From: CAMYLR01 sp039590215
GTDB lineage: Bacteria > Gemmatimonadota > Gemmatimonadetes > JACCXV01 > JAHWKZ01
Length of the DNA: 30,603 nt
Assembly: GCA_039590215.1 (NCBI GenBank)
Contig: JBDHFX010000004.1
Coordinates: 1 to 30,603 of the forward strand
Direction: 5' to 3'
The notes beneath the pieces were generated by a model that did not search any database, was not told where the DNA came from, and worked only from the letters and a program-made list of their open reading frames with translations. Positions 7,750 through 15,583 of the stretch are shown here, piece by piece (the stretch's first letter is position 1; the number at the start of each line of letters is the position of its first letter). Made by a program: the position numbers and the translations under genes.

Positions 7750-8747
7750 CCGGTCAACCGCCCAGCTTCCGAGTCAGCGGTGAGATTCTCACGCACTTGG
7801 TCCTCGATCCATTGGTAGGTAATCCTAAGGCCTTCCTCGAGCGATACCTCAGGGGCCCAGCCAAGGATCTCGCGCAGCTTGGAGTTGTCCGAGTTTCGCC
7901 CTCGAACCCCTTGCGGCCCATCAATGTGCTTCTTCACGATCTTGACCTCGGCCACCCTGGCTATCATATCGGCCAGGTGATTGATCGTGACCATTTCGTC
8001 CTGGCCCAGGTTCAGTGGACCCGGAAAATCCGATTGTTGCAACCGGTAGATCCCCTCAACGCAATCCGATACGTAACAGAAAGACCGGGTTTGCTTCCCG
8101 TCTCCCCATATCTCAATCTCGGAATCCCCGCTGAGCTTGGCGAGTGCCACCTTGCGACATAGCGCCGCGGGCGCCTTTTCGCGCCCACCGCGCCAAGTAC
8201 CAGACGGACCAAAGATGTTGTGAAACCGAACGACACGCGTTTCCAAATCGTACTCGTCACGGTAATGCATACACAGTCGCTCGGTGATGAGCTTCTCCCA
8301 GCCGTACGCATCCTGAGGCTGAGCCGGATATGCATCCGCTTCCTTTAGCGGAGCCACATCCACCTCCTGCTGTCGGTACTCGGGATAGACGCAGGCCGAG
8401 GATGAGTAGAGGTAGCGTTCCACGCCGTTTTCTCGTGCTGCTTCCAGCGTGTGCGTGTTGATCAGAATGTTATCGTGGAGGATCCGGGAGTGGTTCTGAG
8501 AGATGAACCCCATGCCACCCATCTCTGCCGCCAAGGCGTACACCTCTTGCACCTCCCGAGTCGCTTGCCTACAGTTTTCCCAACGGCGCAGGTCAAGTAG
8601 CTCGAACTCGTCGGCAGCCGACGTATCGAAGCTCGGGTGTTTGAGGTCAACCCCACGAACCCAATAGCCCCGGTCCTTTAGGTAACGAGTCAGGTGATAC
8701 CCGATAAAACCACCGGCTCCAGTTACGACTGCTCTGCGCGGTTCCAT
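7746..8747 (-). CDS. gme: GDP-mannose 3,5-epimerase-like extended SDR (333 aa)
   Basis: The N-terminal TGAGGFIG binds NAD. The sequence follows plant GDP-mannose 3,5-epimerase closely over its whole length: AEMGGMGFI, NHSRI, SSSACVYPE, DAYGWEKL, RFHNIFGPSGTWRGGREKAP, WGDGKQTRSF and GVRGRNSDN. Active-site residues known from the Arabidopsis enzyme are all present: Cys119 (plant Cys145), Tyr148 and Lys152 (Tyr174, Lys178), Lys191 (Lys217) and Arg284 (Arg306). The expected reaction is GDP-D-mannose to GDP-L-galactose and/or GDP-L-gulose in the cytoplasm, which would supply an L-hexose for the polysaccharide. The ribosome binding site AAGGAG lies 6 bases before ATG 8747. It opens a tightly overlapped gene run. 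A related GDP-sugar epimerase with shifted specificity is the main alternative. Confidence 0.9.
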   Translation of the reverse strand: MEPRRAVVTGAGGFIGYHLTRYLKDRGYWVRGVDLKHPSFDTSAADEFELLDLRRWENCRQATREVQEVYALAAEMGGMGFISQNHSRILHDNILINTHTLEAARENGVERYLYSSSACVYPEYRQQEVDVAPLKEADAYPAQPQDAYGWEKLITERLCMHYRDEYDLETRVVRFHNIFGPSGTWRGGREKAPAALCRKVALAKLSGDSEIEIWGDGKQTRSFCYVSDCVEGIYRLQQSDFPGPLNLGQDEMVTINHLADMIARVAEVKIVKKHIDGPQGVRGRNSDNSKLREILGWAPEVSLEEGLRITYQWIEDQVRENLTADSEAGRLTG

Positions 8748-8753
8748 TGGCTT

Positions 8754-8759
8754 CTCCTT
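8754..8759 (-). promoter_or_regulatory. Ribosome binding site of the epimerase gene
   Basis: On the minus strand AAGGAG lies 6 bases before ATG 8747. It is one of the clearest Shine-Dalgarno sites in the window and supports this start. The following genes overlap and largely lack their own strong sites. Confidence 0.8.
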
Positions 8760-8776
8760 GGTACGGCCTCAACGTT

Positions 8777-8824
8777 GTGGTGTAACATCATTTAAGAGAT
8801 CCTGTGTTGATCCTGACACACCAC
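8777..8824. repeat. Direct and inverted repeats in the leader of the epimerase operon
   Basis: Two copies of GATCCTG (8798-8804 and 8809-8815) are 11 bases apart, about one helical turn. They are bracketed by a perfect 7-bp inverted repeat, GTGGTGT at 8777-8783 and ACACCAC at 8818-8824. The set lies in the 144-base gap between the sugar transferase and the epimerase, downstream of a candidate -10 box. It could be a regulator site or an mRNA structure. Chance occurrence is possible for repeats this short. Confidence 0.4.
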
Positions 8825-8841
8825 CCAATCCCGGTGCAATA

Positions 8842-8847
8842 ATCATA
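8842..8847 (-). promoter_or_regulatory. Candidate -10 box for the epimerase-to-glycosyltransferase gene run
   Basis: TATGAT on the minus strand matches the consensus at five of six positions and would start transcription near 8835, giving a leader of about 88 bases. No convincing -35 hexamer lies 16-18 bases upstream. The 144-base gap is the only sizeable break inside the minus-strand cluster, so an internal promoter here is reasonable but unproven. Confidence 0.3.
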
Positions 8848-8891
8848 CCCGCTATACGGAAACGAAACTGGTCCGGGGACAAAGAGGTGGG

Positions 8892-10862
8892 CTAACTGAC
8901 TTCTCGGAGAGATGGTCCACCGATCTCCAGCGCGGGCAGCAGCGGTAGGAGATGGTTTGCAATATCGCTCGCGTTTGAACCACCCGGCTGCCACCGAACA
9001 CTGCTGCCTTCTACGAATACCACGTCCTTTCCAGCCTCACTCGCCCACTGCTGAACATGACGTAGGTCAGTGAGCACCAACTTGGCTCCCAATGTGACCG
9101 CTCGGAGCTCAGACCGACTCGTGTAAGGAATGTACTCAACATCAGTGCCGTTTTGTTCGCCGCCGCTCTGTGGCTGATCCACCAAGTGGTCAAAAGCAGC
9201 CACATTGTCTGGAGCCACCAGTATCTTCACGGTTTGTTTAGCGGCGGCAAGCTCATATAATGCCGGCACACATGTGAGCCAGCTCTGGGGCAGCGCCCCG
9301 TCGACTCGTTGATCCAAGGCAGCAACAACGTAGCCGCCGGCCGTAACTGGCTGTGATGAAGCATCCTCGGTTGGCCTATTCGCAGACAGAACGGTACTCA
9401 GATGTGGAACAACACGCCGCCGACTCATCCTTCTCGGTACCAGTCCGATGGTAAAAAACAACGTCTCGAACAGGATCAGAACATCCATGAGGAGCGACTG
9501 ATTCCGAATGTAGTAAAGGTCATACTCCAGGTTCTCGTGTATCTCCGAGTGCCTGTCAGAACTCAACTGCCAAATCCCCGTTATCCCGGGTTTGACAACT
9601 AGCCTCTGCCGCTCGATCGGGCTGTACTGCTCGACGATGAAGGGCATCTCCGGACGCGGGCCCACGATGCTCATCTCCCCGCGGAACACGTTGATAAGCT
9701 GCGGTAGCTCGTCAAACCCTCCCATGCGAAGCAGCCGGCCAACCCTAGTTATCCGCGAGTCAACGTCACCGACAGGGGAACGTTCATAAGGATTCACTTC
9801 CCCATGCATGGTGCGAAACTTCAGCATCTCGAGTTCTTTTCCGCGCAGCCCCCGGCGCTTTTGACGAAAGAACACCGGGCCGTGCGAGTCCATCTTGATG
9901 AGGATCGCCGCGACAACCCAAAGCGGTGCCGTCACGACCATGAGGACTGTCGCCACGGTTAGGTCAAAAGCTCTCTTTGTCACGAGATAGAACCCTCGCG
10001 GAGGTGCGAAACTGGTCCGAATAACGGGTATTGCGCTGAGATCCTCGACATCGAGAAGATCAGCCCGCAACTCACCAAGCCGCGGCACGATTCCGACCTT
10101 AATCGACAGTTCGCTGGCCAACCTGATTATGGCACGGTGTCGTTCTGCATTGGTTAATGGAACGGTAACCAACATCTCATCGATCTCATGTTCCTGGACC
10201 AACGCGGGCAGATCTCTCAGACGCCCCAGGATTCGTGCCTCGAACAAATGCGACGGCACCGCTTGATCTACGGTGCATGTCACGGTGGCTCCCCGCGGAG
10301 CGAAATCGTCCACGAATCCCACGACCCGGCAACCATGGTGGGGCGCGTGAAGGAGCTTTTTCATTAGGAGCTTGCCGGTTTGGCCACAACCGTAGATCAA
10401 GACGTTGCGCCCCAACTTTCCCTTAAAGTCCAGGGATGTGAAAAACGCTGAAACCACCCGCCGAGCCAGCAGGACAAGGACAGTAGAGACCCCCAGACCG
10501 CCGATTACGACAAAGCGTGAATACCCGCCAAGCTTGAACAGGAAAAGAATGGCAAAGAAAACGGCGGTGGCCATCAGAATCCCTTTGACCACCGTTTGGT
10601 ACTCTCGAAGATTCAGGACACTTGCGCGTTCACGGTATAGATCGAGGGTCCAAAACACCGCCACACAGATCGCGCCAAACAGGACAGCGACTTCGAAATA
10701 CGTGATCTCTCGGCCTGGTTCCTGAACCCACGTACCCCCGAGTCTCCAGTTGTAGATGCGAAGGCTCACGCCGAACCCGATCAACACGACCAGAAAGTCG
10801 ATCATCGCTCGGGAGACCTTGATCCCCCGTTGGTCCAACCTCATAGGTGAGGTTCTGTGCAT
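8892..10862 (-). CDS. Undecaprenyl-phosphate sugar-1-phosphate transferase (WbaP/WcaJ type) with extra C-terminal domain
   Basis: This initiates repeat-unit assembly by moving a hexose-1-phosphate from a nucleotide sugar to undecaprenyl phosphate at the inner membrane. The N-terminal part has four or five membrane helices (residues about 15-145). A Rossmann-like CoA_binding_3 region (NVLIYGCGQTGKLLMKKLL) follows, then a membrane re-entrant helix and the catalytic Bac_transf domain: GPVFFRQKRRG, LKFRTM, GFDELPQLINV, MSIVGPRPEMP and KPGITGIWQLS. The usual protein ends near residue 485 (VPRRMSRRRV). Here about 171 further residues follow (coding positions 8895-9407) that belong to no part of the family I know. 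I use ATG 10862 (656 aa), preceded by a G-rich tract about 12 bases upstream; a TTG at 10883 would add 7 residues. It follows the export gene in the same operon. Confidence 0.9.
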   Translation of the reverse strand: MHRTSPMRLDQRGIKVSRAMIDFLVVLIGFGVSLRIYNWRLGGTWVQEPGREITYFEVAVLFGAICVAVFWTLDLYRERASVLNLREYQTVVKGILMATAVFFAILFLFKLGGYSRFVVIGGLGVSTVLVLLARRVVSAFFTSLDFKGKLGRNVLIYGCGQTGKLLMKKLLHAPHHGCRVVGFVDDFAPRGATVTCTVDQAVPSHLFEARILGRLRDLPALVQEHEIDEMLVTVPLTNAERHRAIIRLASELSIKVGIVPRLGELRADLLDVEDLSAIPVIRTSFAPPRGFYLVTKRAFDLTVATVLMVVTAPLWVVAAILIKMDSHGPVFFRQKRRGLRGKELEMLKFRTMHGEVNPYERSPVGDVDSRITRVGRLLRMGGFDELPQLINVFRGEMSIVGPRPEMPFIVEQYSPIERQRLVVKPGITGIWQLSSDRHSEIHENLEYDLYYIRNQSLLMDVLILFETLFFTIGLVPRRMSRRRVVPHLSTVLSANRPTEDASSQPVTAGGYVVAALDQRVDGALPQSWLTCVPALYELAAAKQTVKILVAPDNVAAFDHLVDQPQSGGEQNGTDVEYIPYTSRSELRAVTLGAKLVLTDLRHVQQWASEAGKDVVFVEGSSVRWQPGGSNASDIANHLLPLLPALEIGGPSLREVS

Positions 10863-10899
10863 TTTGTCTATAGTTCCCCCCAACCCGGATTTGGAGAGC

Positions 10900-11499
10900 C
10901 TAGCGCGTCATCGCCCCGACGACGATAGCGGTGACCGAGATCGATGCCGTAACCAACAATGTCCGGTTCCTTGCGAACCAGCCCTTTTGGGGAACTACTA
11001 TCTGGTCACCGGACCGAACCTGTTGGAAGACCCCGCTACGAAGGTCAACTTCGAACTCTTCGCCGTCCCGGACGATCCTAATGTCAGTACTCTTGCCGAG
11101 GGTGGTCGCACCGCCGGCGAGGGCGACCACATCACCCAGCGTCATCGTCGGATCCGCATGGTAAAGACCGGGAGTCTTCACTTCGCCCAGGACGCGAACG
11201 CGCCGCAGGAGTGTGATCTGGATCGTCTGGTTCCTGAGTTGATCACTGTACGCGGTTACGAGCTCTTGCTTCAAAGCGGCCGGCGCCTTGTTGGCCGTTT
11301 CGCGCAATCCGATCAGGGGTAACGCCACCATTCCAGTTTCGTCCACCAAGTAGTCGCCGCTCATCTCGACCTCACGAGACAGTGCGACCCTCACCATGTC
11401 GCCAGCCCGTAGCTGATCGGCTACGCTACCAGAGTCCTGCGCGAATCCTGTGGTGAAACCGACAATGAGACCTGCCGCTCCGAGCATTACACATCGCAT
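10900..11499 (-). CDS. Short Wza-type polysaccharide export protein with SLBB domain (199 aa)
   Basis: Residues 1-20 form a signal peptide ending GFA before Gln21, with no lipobox. A Poly_export domain follows (LRAGDMVRVALSRE, then DETGMVALPLIG, about residues 30-95). Next is one SLBB domain (VRVLGEVKTPGLYHADPTM and GDVVALAGGAT, about 97-150). Near the C-terminus a hydrophobic segment at about 178-196 could be the membrane-spanning helix. The protein should form the periplasmic/outer-membrane channel that accepts polymer from the Wzz/kinase partner encoded just upstream (stop 8 bases before this start). It is about half the length of E. coli Wza and carries one SLBB domain instead of two, so the channel is either shorter or completed by another component. 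Confidence 0.9.
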   Translation of the reverse strand: MRCVMLGAAGLIVGFTTGFAQDSGSVADQLRAGDMVRVALSREVEMSGDYLVDETGMVALPLIGLRETANKAPAALKQELVTAYSDQLRNQTIQITLLRRVRVLGEVKTPGLYHADPTMTLGDVVALAGGATTLGKSTDIRIVRDGEEFEVDLRSGVFQQVRSGDQIVVPQKGWFARNRTLLVTASISVTAIVVGAMTR

Positions 11500-11507
11500 C
11501 AGGGTGC

Positions 11508-13997
11508 TCAGCTTTCAAACTCTGTTACGTAGTCGTGGCTGTACGTCGTGTAGTACTCGGGCAGATCAACGTCGTTCAGCACCAACCCGACAACCCTGGC
11601 GTTTGCGCGGGTCAACCGTTTCAATGTGAGATCCAACGCCGAACGATCGGTTACCCCGCCTCGAACGACGACGACGACGGCATCCACCCGTGAAGCAATG
11701 GTCGCGGCGTCTGTCAGAACATTCAGAGGGGGTGTGTCGACAACCACAAGATCGAAGTGTTCCTCCCCATAGTCGAGCAAAGATCCCACTCTAATGGCGT
11801 GCTTCTCCAGCATCCCAACCGATCGCACTTGCGGGTTTCCCGCCGAGATCACCCGTAGCTGGCCCCCATCCCGCAGGTCCAACTCCTGAAGTACAGACGG
11901 CATATCGGCTTGGCCCGTTAAGACATCGGTTAGGCCGGCGCTGGTCCAGGCCAGGTCGAAGAACCGAGCCACGCCGCTAGCACGCAGATCGGCATCGAGA
12001 AGCAGCGTCTTCCTGCCATGTACGGCCTGAGCGATAGCGAGATTGCAGGCTGTGAACGTCTTGCCGTCGCCCCGGGATGCGCTCGTTACGGCTATTGAGC
12101 GTAGACCCCTCGTACCCAGCCGCTGTCCAGTGAACCGCAGATCTGCTGCTAGGCTACGGAAAGCCTCAATTACGAGCTCCTCCTCCCACATGTCCCGAGA
12201 CGCGGGGATCTTCGCGACCTTTCCGTCGCCATCGCTCACCCCCACACCCTCCCTCAACCTCCGAGCACCATTCCCCTCAACGGCTGCGATCGGTCCTGGC
12301 TTTCTGAGCGTCGGGATCATGGCGAGCACCGGCACGCCGGTTTCCCGCTCGACGTCCCTGCGTTCGCGGATCTTCGAGTCGGTCAGCTCGCGAACCGTGG
12401 CCAACGCCCCCCCCACGCACAGGCCAAGGAGCAACCCGATTGCAAGATTCAGTCTTACGTTGGGAGCCGACGGATAGAAAGGAAAGGACGCGCGGTCCAC
12501 GATGCTCACGCTGGGCAGATTGACCATCTCCGCCACCTCTGCCTCGCGAAGGCGGACCTGCAAGAACTGATACAGATCCTCGAGCAGTGTCACTTGTCGC
12601 CGTAGCCTCGCCGTTTCAACTTGCTTTTGCGGAATCACGGCGAGTTGACCACCCACACTGCCCAACGACCGATCCAACGACGTGATCTGAGCCGCTATCG
12701 CGTCCTGGTATCCGTCCGCAAAGTCCTTCAACTGACCCTCTATCTCACGAATCCGACTATCGACGGCTGCGACATCGGGGTTTCGTTCCGTCCTCGTCAC
12801 CGTCAGTTCGCTGCGACGGTTCTCGAGCTGAACGAGGGTCTCCACTAGCTGTCCCACAACTCGGTTTTCGGTTCTTAGGAACGTCGGATAGCTCGCGAGA
12901 TCCCTATACTTACGGTTGTTACCGTCGTCTTCGGTGGCCTCGAACAGCGTGGCTAACGCTGACCGCTCGGCCTCCAATTGCTCTCTCTCGGCTCGAATCC
13001 GTGCATGCTGTTGGACTTCGGTTGAAGCACGTTGATCGAGAGCGACCGCTTGATTCGCTCTTTGGTATCCAGCAAGCTCGTCCTCGGCCGCCGTCAGCCG
13101 GGTCTTCACTTGTTCAACTTGCCCCCCAAGAAAGTCCGCCGCGCCTGAGGCCTCCGCGTGCTGCAGACTCGAACGCAGATCCAGATAAGAGTCGGTGACG
13201 CTTTGGCATAGCCCATGCGCCTGCTCGGGCGAGGCCCCTTCGCACGTGAGCCGAATCAGATCGGCATCCCTTCGGACTGGAGATGCAGCGACTCTGCCCT
13301 GCACACTGACAACCGATCGCTCAAATGGACCCGTGGACACCGTGAGCCGCTCGAGCTGCAGATCCTTGGGTAACTCTAGAGTCAAGCCCCCCACCAACAA
13401 CTCGGCTGATTCGAAGCCACCCGGAATCTCAGCGATCGTCACACCCGATTCGTCGTCAGTCACGACAAAGCCACCATCGCCCTGAGGCTCGATCGCGTAC
13501 CGTCCGGGTTCGACTTCTCGTGGGGCAATCACGTTCGAAAACACATCCGATGGTTCAACGCTCTTCCCATCAAGCGTGACTGATACGTGCATCGCTTGCT
13601 GCTCGACGATCGGCTCGATCACCCGACGACTGGTGATGAGCTCGATCTCTGTTTCGAGCGTGTTTGTGCTACCCAATCGGTTCAACACTTCGAGCGCCGA
13701 ATTCCCTTCCTTCTGCTGCCCCGGAGCCTCGACTAAAACCGTAGCCCATGAGGTGTAGGTACGCGGTGTCAGGTGTGTGTGGGCCGCGACCGCCGCAGTC
13801 ACCGGTAGAAAGCCCGCCAGAATGATCCAGCGTCGTCGGCGAACAATGCCCCAGATCAGGCTGATCGGCGATACCTTTCCATCAGATGGATCGTGACCAG
13901 GAAGCAGATAGGTCATCGAGGTTTCCATCGGGCGCGGCCAATAGGCTTGCCTTTGCACCGGTAGAAACTCGTTATGTTCTGGTGGGTTCGTTTCCAT
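11508..13997 (-). CDS. Polysaccharide co-polymerase / BY-type tyrosine autokinase (829 aa)
   Basis: An inner-membrane protein controlling chain length and export. The N-terminal Wzz domain has a membrane helix at about residues 57-73, a long periplasmic region with coiled coil (about 280-480), a Pro-rich PFYPSAPN segment and a second helix at about 515-535. The cytoplasmic BY-kinase domain follows with Walker A SASRGDGKT (639-647), Walker A' LLLDADLR (D668, D670) and Walker B VVVDTPP (D754). The tail has a tyrosine cluster (Tyr815, 816, 819, 823) for autophosphorylation. Walker A has Arg-Gly-Asp where most family members have Pro-Gly-Glu, a mild departure. ATG 13997 has GAGGTG 10 bases upstream and is the first gene of the minus-strand operon. 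Confidence 0.95.
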   Translation of the reverse strand: METNPPEHNEFLPVQRQAYWPRPMETSMTYLLPGHDPSDGKVSPISLIWGIVRRRRWIILAGFLPVTAAVAAHTHLTPRTYTSWATVLVEAPGQQKEGNSALEVLNRLGSTNTLETEIELITSRRVIEPIVEQQAMHVSVTLDGKSVEPSDVFSNVIAPREVEPGRYAIEPQGDGGFVVTDDESGVTIAEIPGGFESAELLVGGLTLELPKDLQLERLTVSTGPFERSVVSVQGRVAASPVRRDADLIRLTCEGASPEQAHGLCQSVTDSYLDLRSSLQHAEASGAADFLGGQVEQVKTRLTAAEDELAGYQRANQAVALDQRASTEVQQHARIRAEREQLEAERSALATLFEATEDDGNNRKYRDLASYPTFLRTENRVVGQLVETLVQLENRRSELTVTRTERNPDVAAVDSRIREIEGQLKDFADGYQDAIAAQITSLDRSLGSVGGQLAVIPQKQVETARLRRQVTLLEDLYQFLQVRLREAEVAEMVNLPSVSIVDRASFPFYPSAPNVRLNLAIGLLLGLCVGGALATVRELTDSKIRERRDVERETGVPVLAMIPTLRKPGPIAAVEGNGARRLREGVGVSDGDGKVAKIPASRDMWEEELVIEAFRSLAADLRFTGQRLGTRGLRSIAVTSASRGDGKTFTACNLAIAQAVHGRKTLLLDADLRASGVARFFDLAWTSAGLTDVLTGQADMPSVLQELDLRDGGQLRVISAGNPQVRSVGMLEKHAIRVGSLLDYGEEHFDLVVVDTPPLNVLTDAATIASRVDAVVVVVRGGVTDRSALDLTLKRLTRANARVVGLVLNDVDLPEYYTTYSHDYVTEFES

Positions 13998-14281
13998 GGG
14001 TAGGACGCACCTCTATGTGATCATGACACCAAAGTAAGGGAATATCGGTTCTGAGTGTCCCTACGTCCAGTAGTTGTGCAAGACGGAGGCCATCACTAGC
14101 GTCATGGTGGAATTGCCCTTGGCTCGCATAACTCGCATTCCAACAATGTGTTACTGCGCCAAACAGCAGGCGATTTTCGACCCTTTGGTACCTCTGTATA
14201 CTTCAACCCATTCTCAAAAGGTCCCCACCGCATTTTCACCACCACCCCCGCTGGGCCCTCCTCTTGCTTACTATTCGCTTG
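13998..14281. other. Divergent intergenic region between the two arms of the polysaccharide cluster
   Basis: About 284 bases between the kinase (minus) and flippase (plus) starts, so promoters for both arms should lie here. I see GAGGTG (minus, 14008-14013) as the kinase ribosome binding site. A TGT-N7-ACA half-symmetric site spans 14016-14028 in the kinase leader, and a TATAC box centred near 14198 reads as a -10 on either strand. No consensus -35 accompanies any of them. An 80-codon GTG-started ORF in the region looks non-coding. Confidence 0.5.
14269..14274 (+). promoter_or_regulatory. Candidate -10 box placing transcription start at the flippase ATG
   Basis: TACTAT at 14269-14274 ends 7 bases before ATG 14282, and no Shine-Dalgarno sequence is visible ahead of that ATG. 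Together these would fit a leaderless mRNA. There is no matching -35 hexamer. Confidence 0.25.
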
Positions 14282-15583
14282 ATGGAAGTCCCTCGCGTGA
14301 ACCCCGCCTCAGATAGCCCGCGCCCAACACGGCGCCGGTCACGACTCCTGTCGTGGGGCGAACGTGGCATATCAGCCGTACTCGACCAGGGACTGTTCGC
14401 AACATCGAATTTCGCTGTGAGCATCCTGCTGGCCAGGTGGCTGAGCCCATCTGACTACGGTGCCTTTACGCTCGTCTACTCAGTATTTGCCTTGGTCAGC
14501 ACCCTTCACAGTGGACTCATCGCAGAACCGATGCTGGTTTTCGGTTCAGGCAGGCATGCTCGCCACCAGCGCAAGTATCTCCACGTTGTCCTGCGTTTTC
14601 ACTGGATGTTCGCGCTCGGACTCAGCGCAATTCTGGCCCTGGCCGCAGTCGCCAGCCTCGGACTTGCCTCGTCCTCGGTTGCAGCCGCCTTCTTCGGACT
14701 CGCGGTTGCGGCTCCTTTCATGTTGTATCGGTACACCGGTCGATCGGCGACTTACATGATTCTGAACCCTCGTCTTGCCGCCATCGCAGCGACCATCTAC
14801 ATGGGCACCATGCTACCCGGGGTTTTCGCGTTGTATCGGATCGGGTACCTCTCCCTGACCACGGCCCTCTTCTTGATGGGTCTGGCGAGCCTGGGCTCAG
14901 GCCTATGGCTGTTCCGCCGTCTGAAGCCAGAACGAGTGCCGCAGGGGGGAACACCATCGAACCAGGAAGTGCTGCACCAGCACTTGGGATATGGGCGGTG
15001 GGCGGTGACCACCGGAATACTCTCTTGGTTGCCGGGTCAGGCCTACTACCTAGCACTCCCAGTTTGGGCGGGTCTCGAGGCAACGGCTCAACTAAGGGCT
15101 GTCCTGAACCTCATCATGCCCGTTTCGCACGGATTTGCCGCGATCGGCGTGCTCCTAGTCTCAGCCCTGGTTCGCTTTCGTGATCACCCTCGTTTCCGGC
15201 ATCTCGTTTTGGGCGGAATGGTGTTCTTTACAGCACTAGCATCTGTGTACTGGTTGCTGCTCGGTTTGTATCACCAACCGATCATGTTGTGGCTTTACGA
15301 TGGCCAGTACCTGGCGTACGACCGCGTCCCGTGGATTCTCGGTCTCGTGCCAGTCGTCTACGGTAGCGTCACCGTTCTCGGCGCTGCGTTGCGCGGACTG
15401 GAACGACCTGACACGGTCTTCTGGGCCTACGCTGCAGCCAGCCTCGTGACGGTCACGCTCGGAATCGGGCTTATGATTCGATACGGGCTCGAGGGAGCTG
15501 CGTGGGGGATGGTCGCCGCGTCAGCAACAACGACGCTGACAATGAGCTGGTTCTTCTTTGTGAAAAGAGTGGCCCAATCATGA
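14282..15583 (+). CDS. Wzx-like MOP-superfamily polysaccharide flippase (433 aa)
   Basis: A polytopic membrane protein with about 12 hydrophobic segments and no large soluble domain. The N-terminal block (FATSNFAVSILLARWLSPSDYG, given here in essence as the NF-LARWLSP-DYG pattern at residues about 42-62) is typical of polysaccharide_synt/MatE-type flippases. The expected role is moving the undecaprenyl-diphosphate-linked repeat unit from the cytoplasmic to the periplasmic face. ATG 14282 is chosen over a TTG six codons upstream, because the TTG would place the candidate -10 inside the coding region; neither has a ribosome binding site. The TGA at 15581 overlaps the next ATG by 4 bases. It is the first gene of the plus-strand arm, divergent from the kinase. 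Confidence 0.88.
   Translation: MEVPRVNPASDSPRPTRRRSRLLSWGERGISAVLDQGLFATSNFAVSILLARWLSPSDYGAFTLVYSVFALVSTLHSGLIAEPMLVFGSGRHARHQRKYLHVVLRFHWMFALGLSAILALAAVASLGLASSSVAAAFFGLAVAAPFMLYRYTGRSATYMILNPRLAAIAATIYMGTMLPGVFALYRIGYLSLTTALFLMGLASLGSGLWLFRRLKPERVPQGGTPSNQEVLHQHLGYGRWAVTTGILSWLPGQAYYLALPVWAGLEATAQLRAVLNLIMPVSHGFAAIGVLLVSALVRFRDHPRFRHLVLGGMVFFTALASVYWLLLGLYHQPIMLWLYDGQYLAYDRVPWILGLVPVVYGSVTVLGAALRGLERPDTVFWAYAAASLVTVTLGIGLMIRYGLEGAAWGMVAASATTTLTMSWFFFVKRVAQS

Noticed and set aside
10756..11322. 188-codon plus-strand ORF
   Set aside because: It runs antisense across the export gene and the start of the sugar transferase, both of which are clear family members.
14074..14316. 80-codon GTG-started ORF in the divergent region
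   Set aside because: It overlaps the flippase start in another frame, has a Pro-rich unstructured tail, and has no ribosome binding site or recognisable motif.
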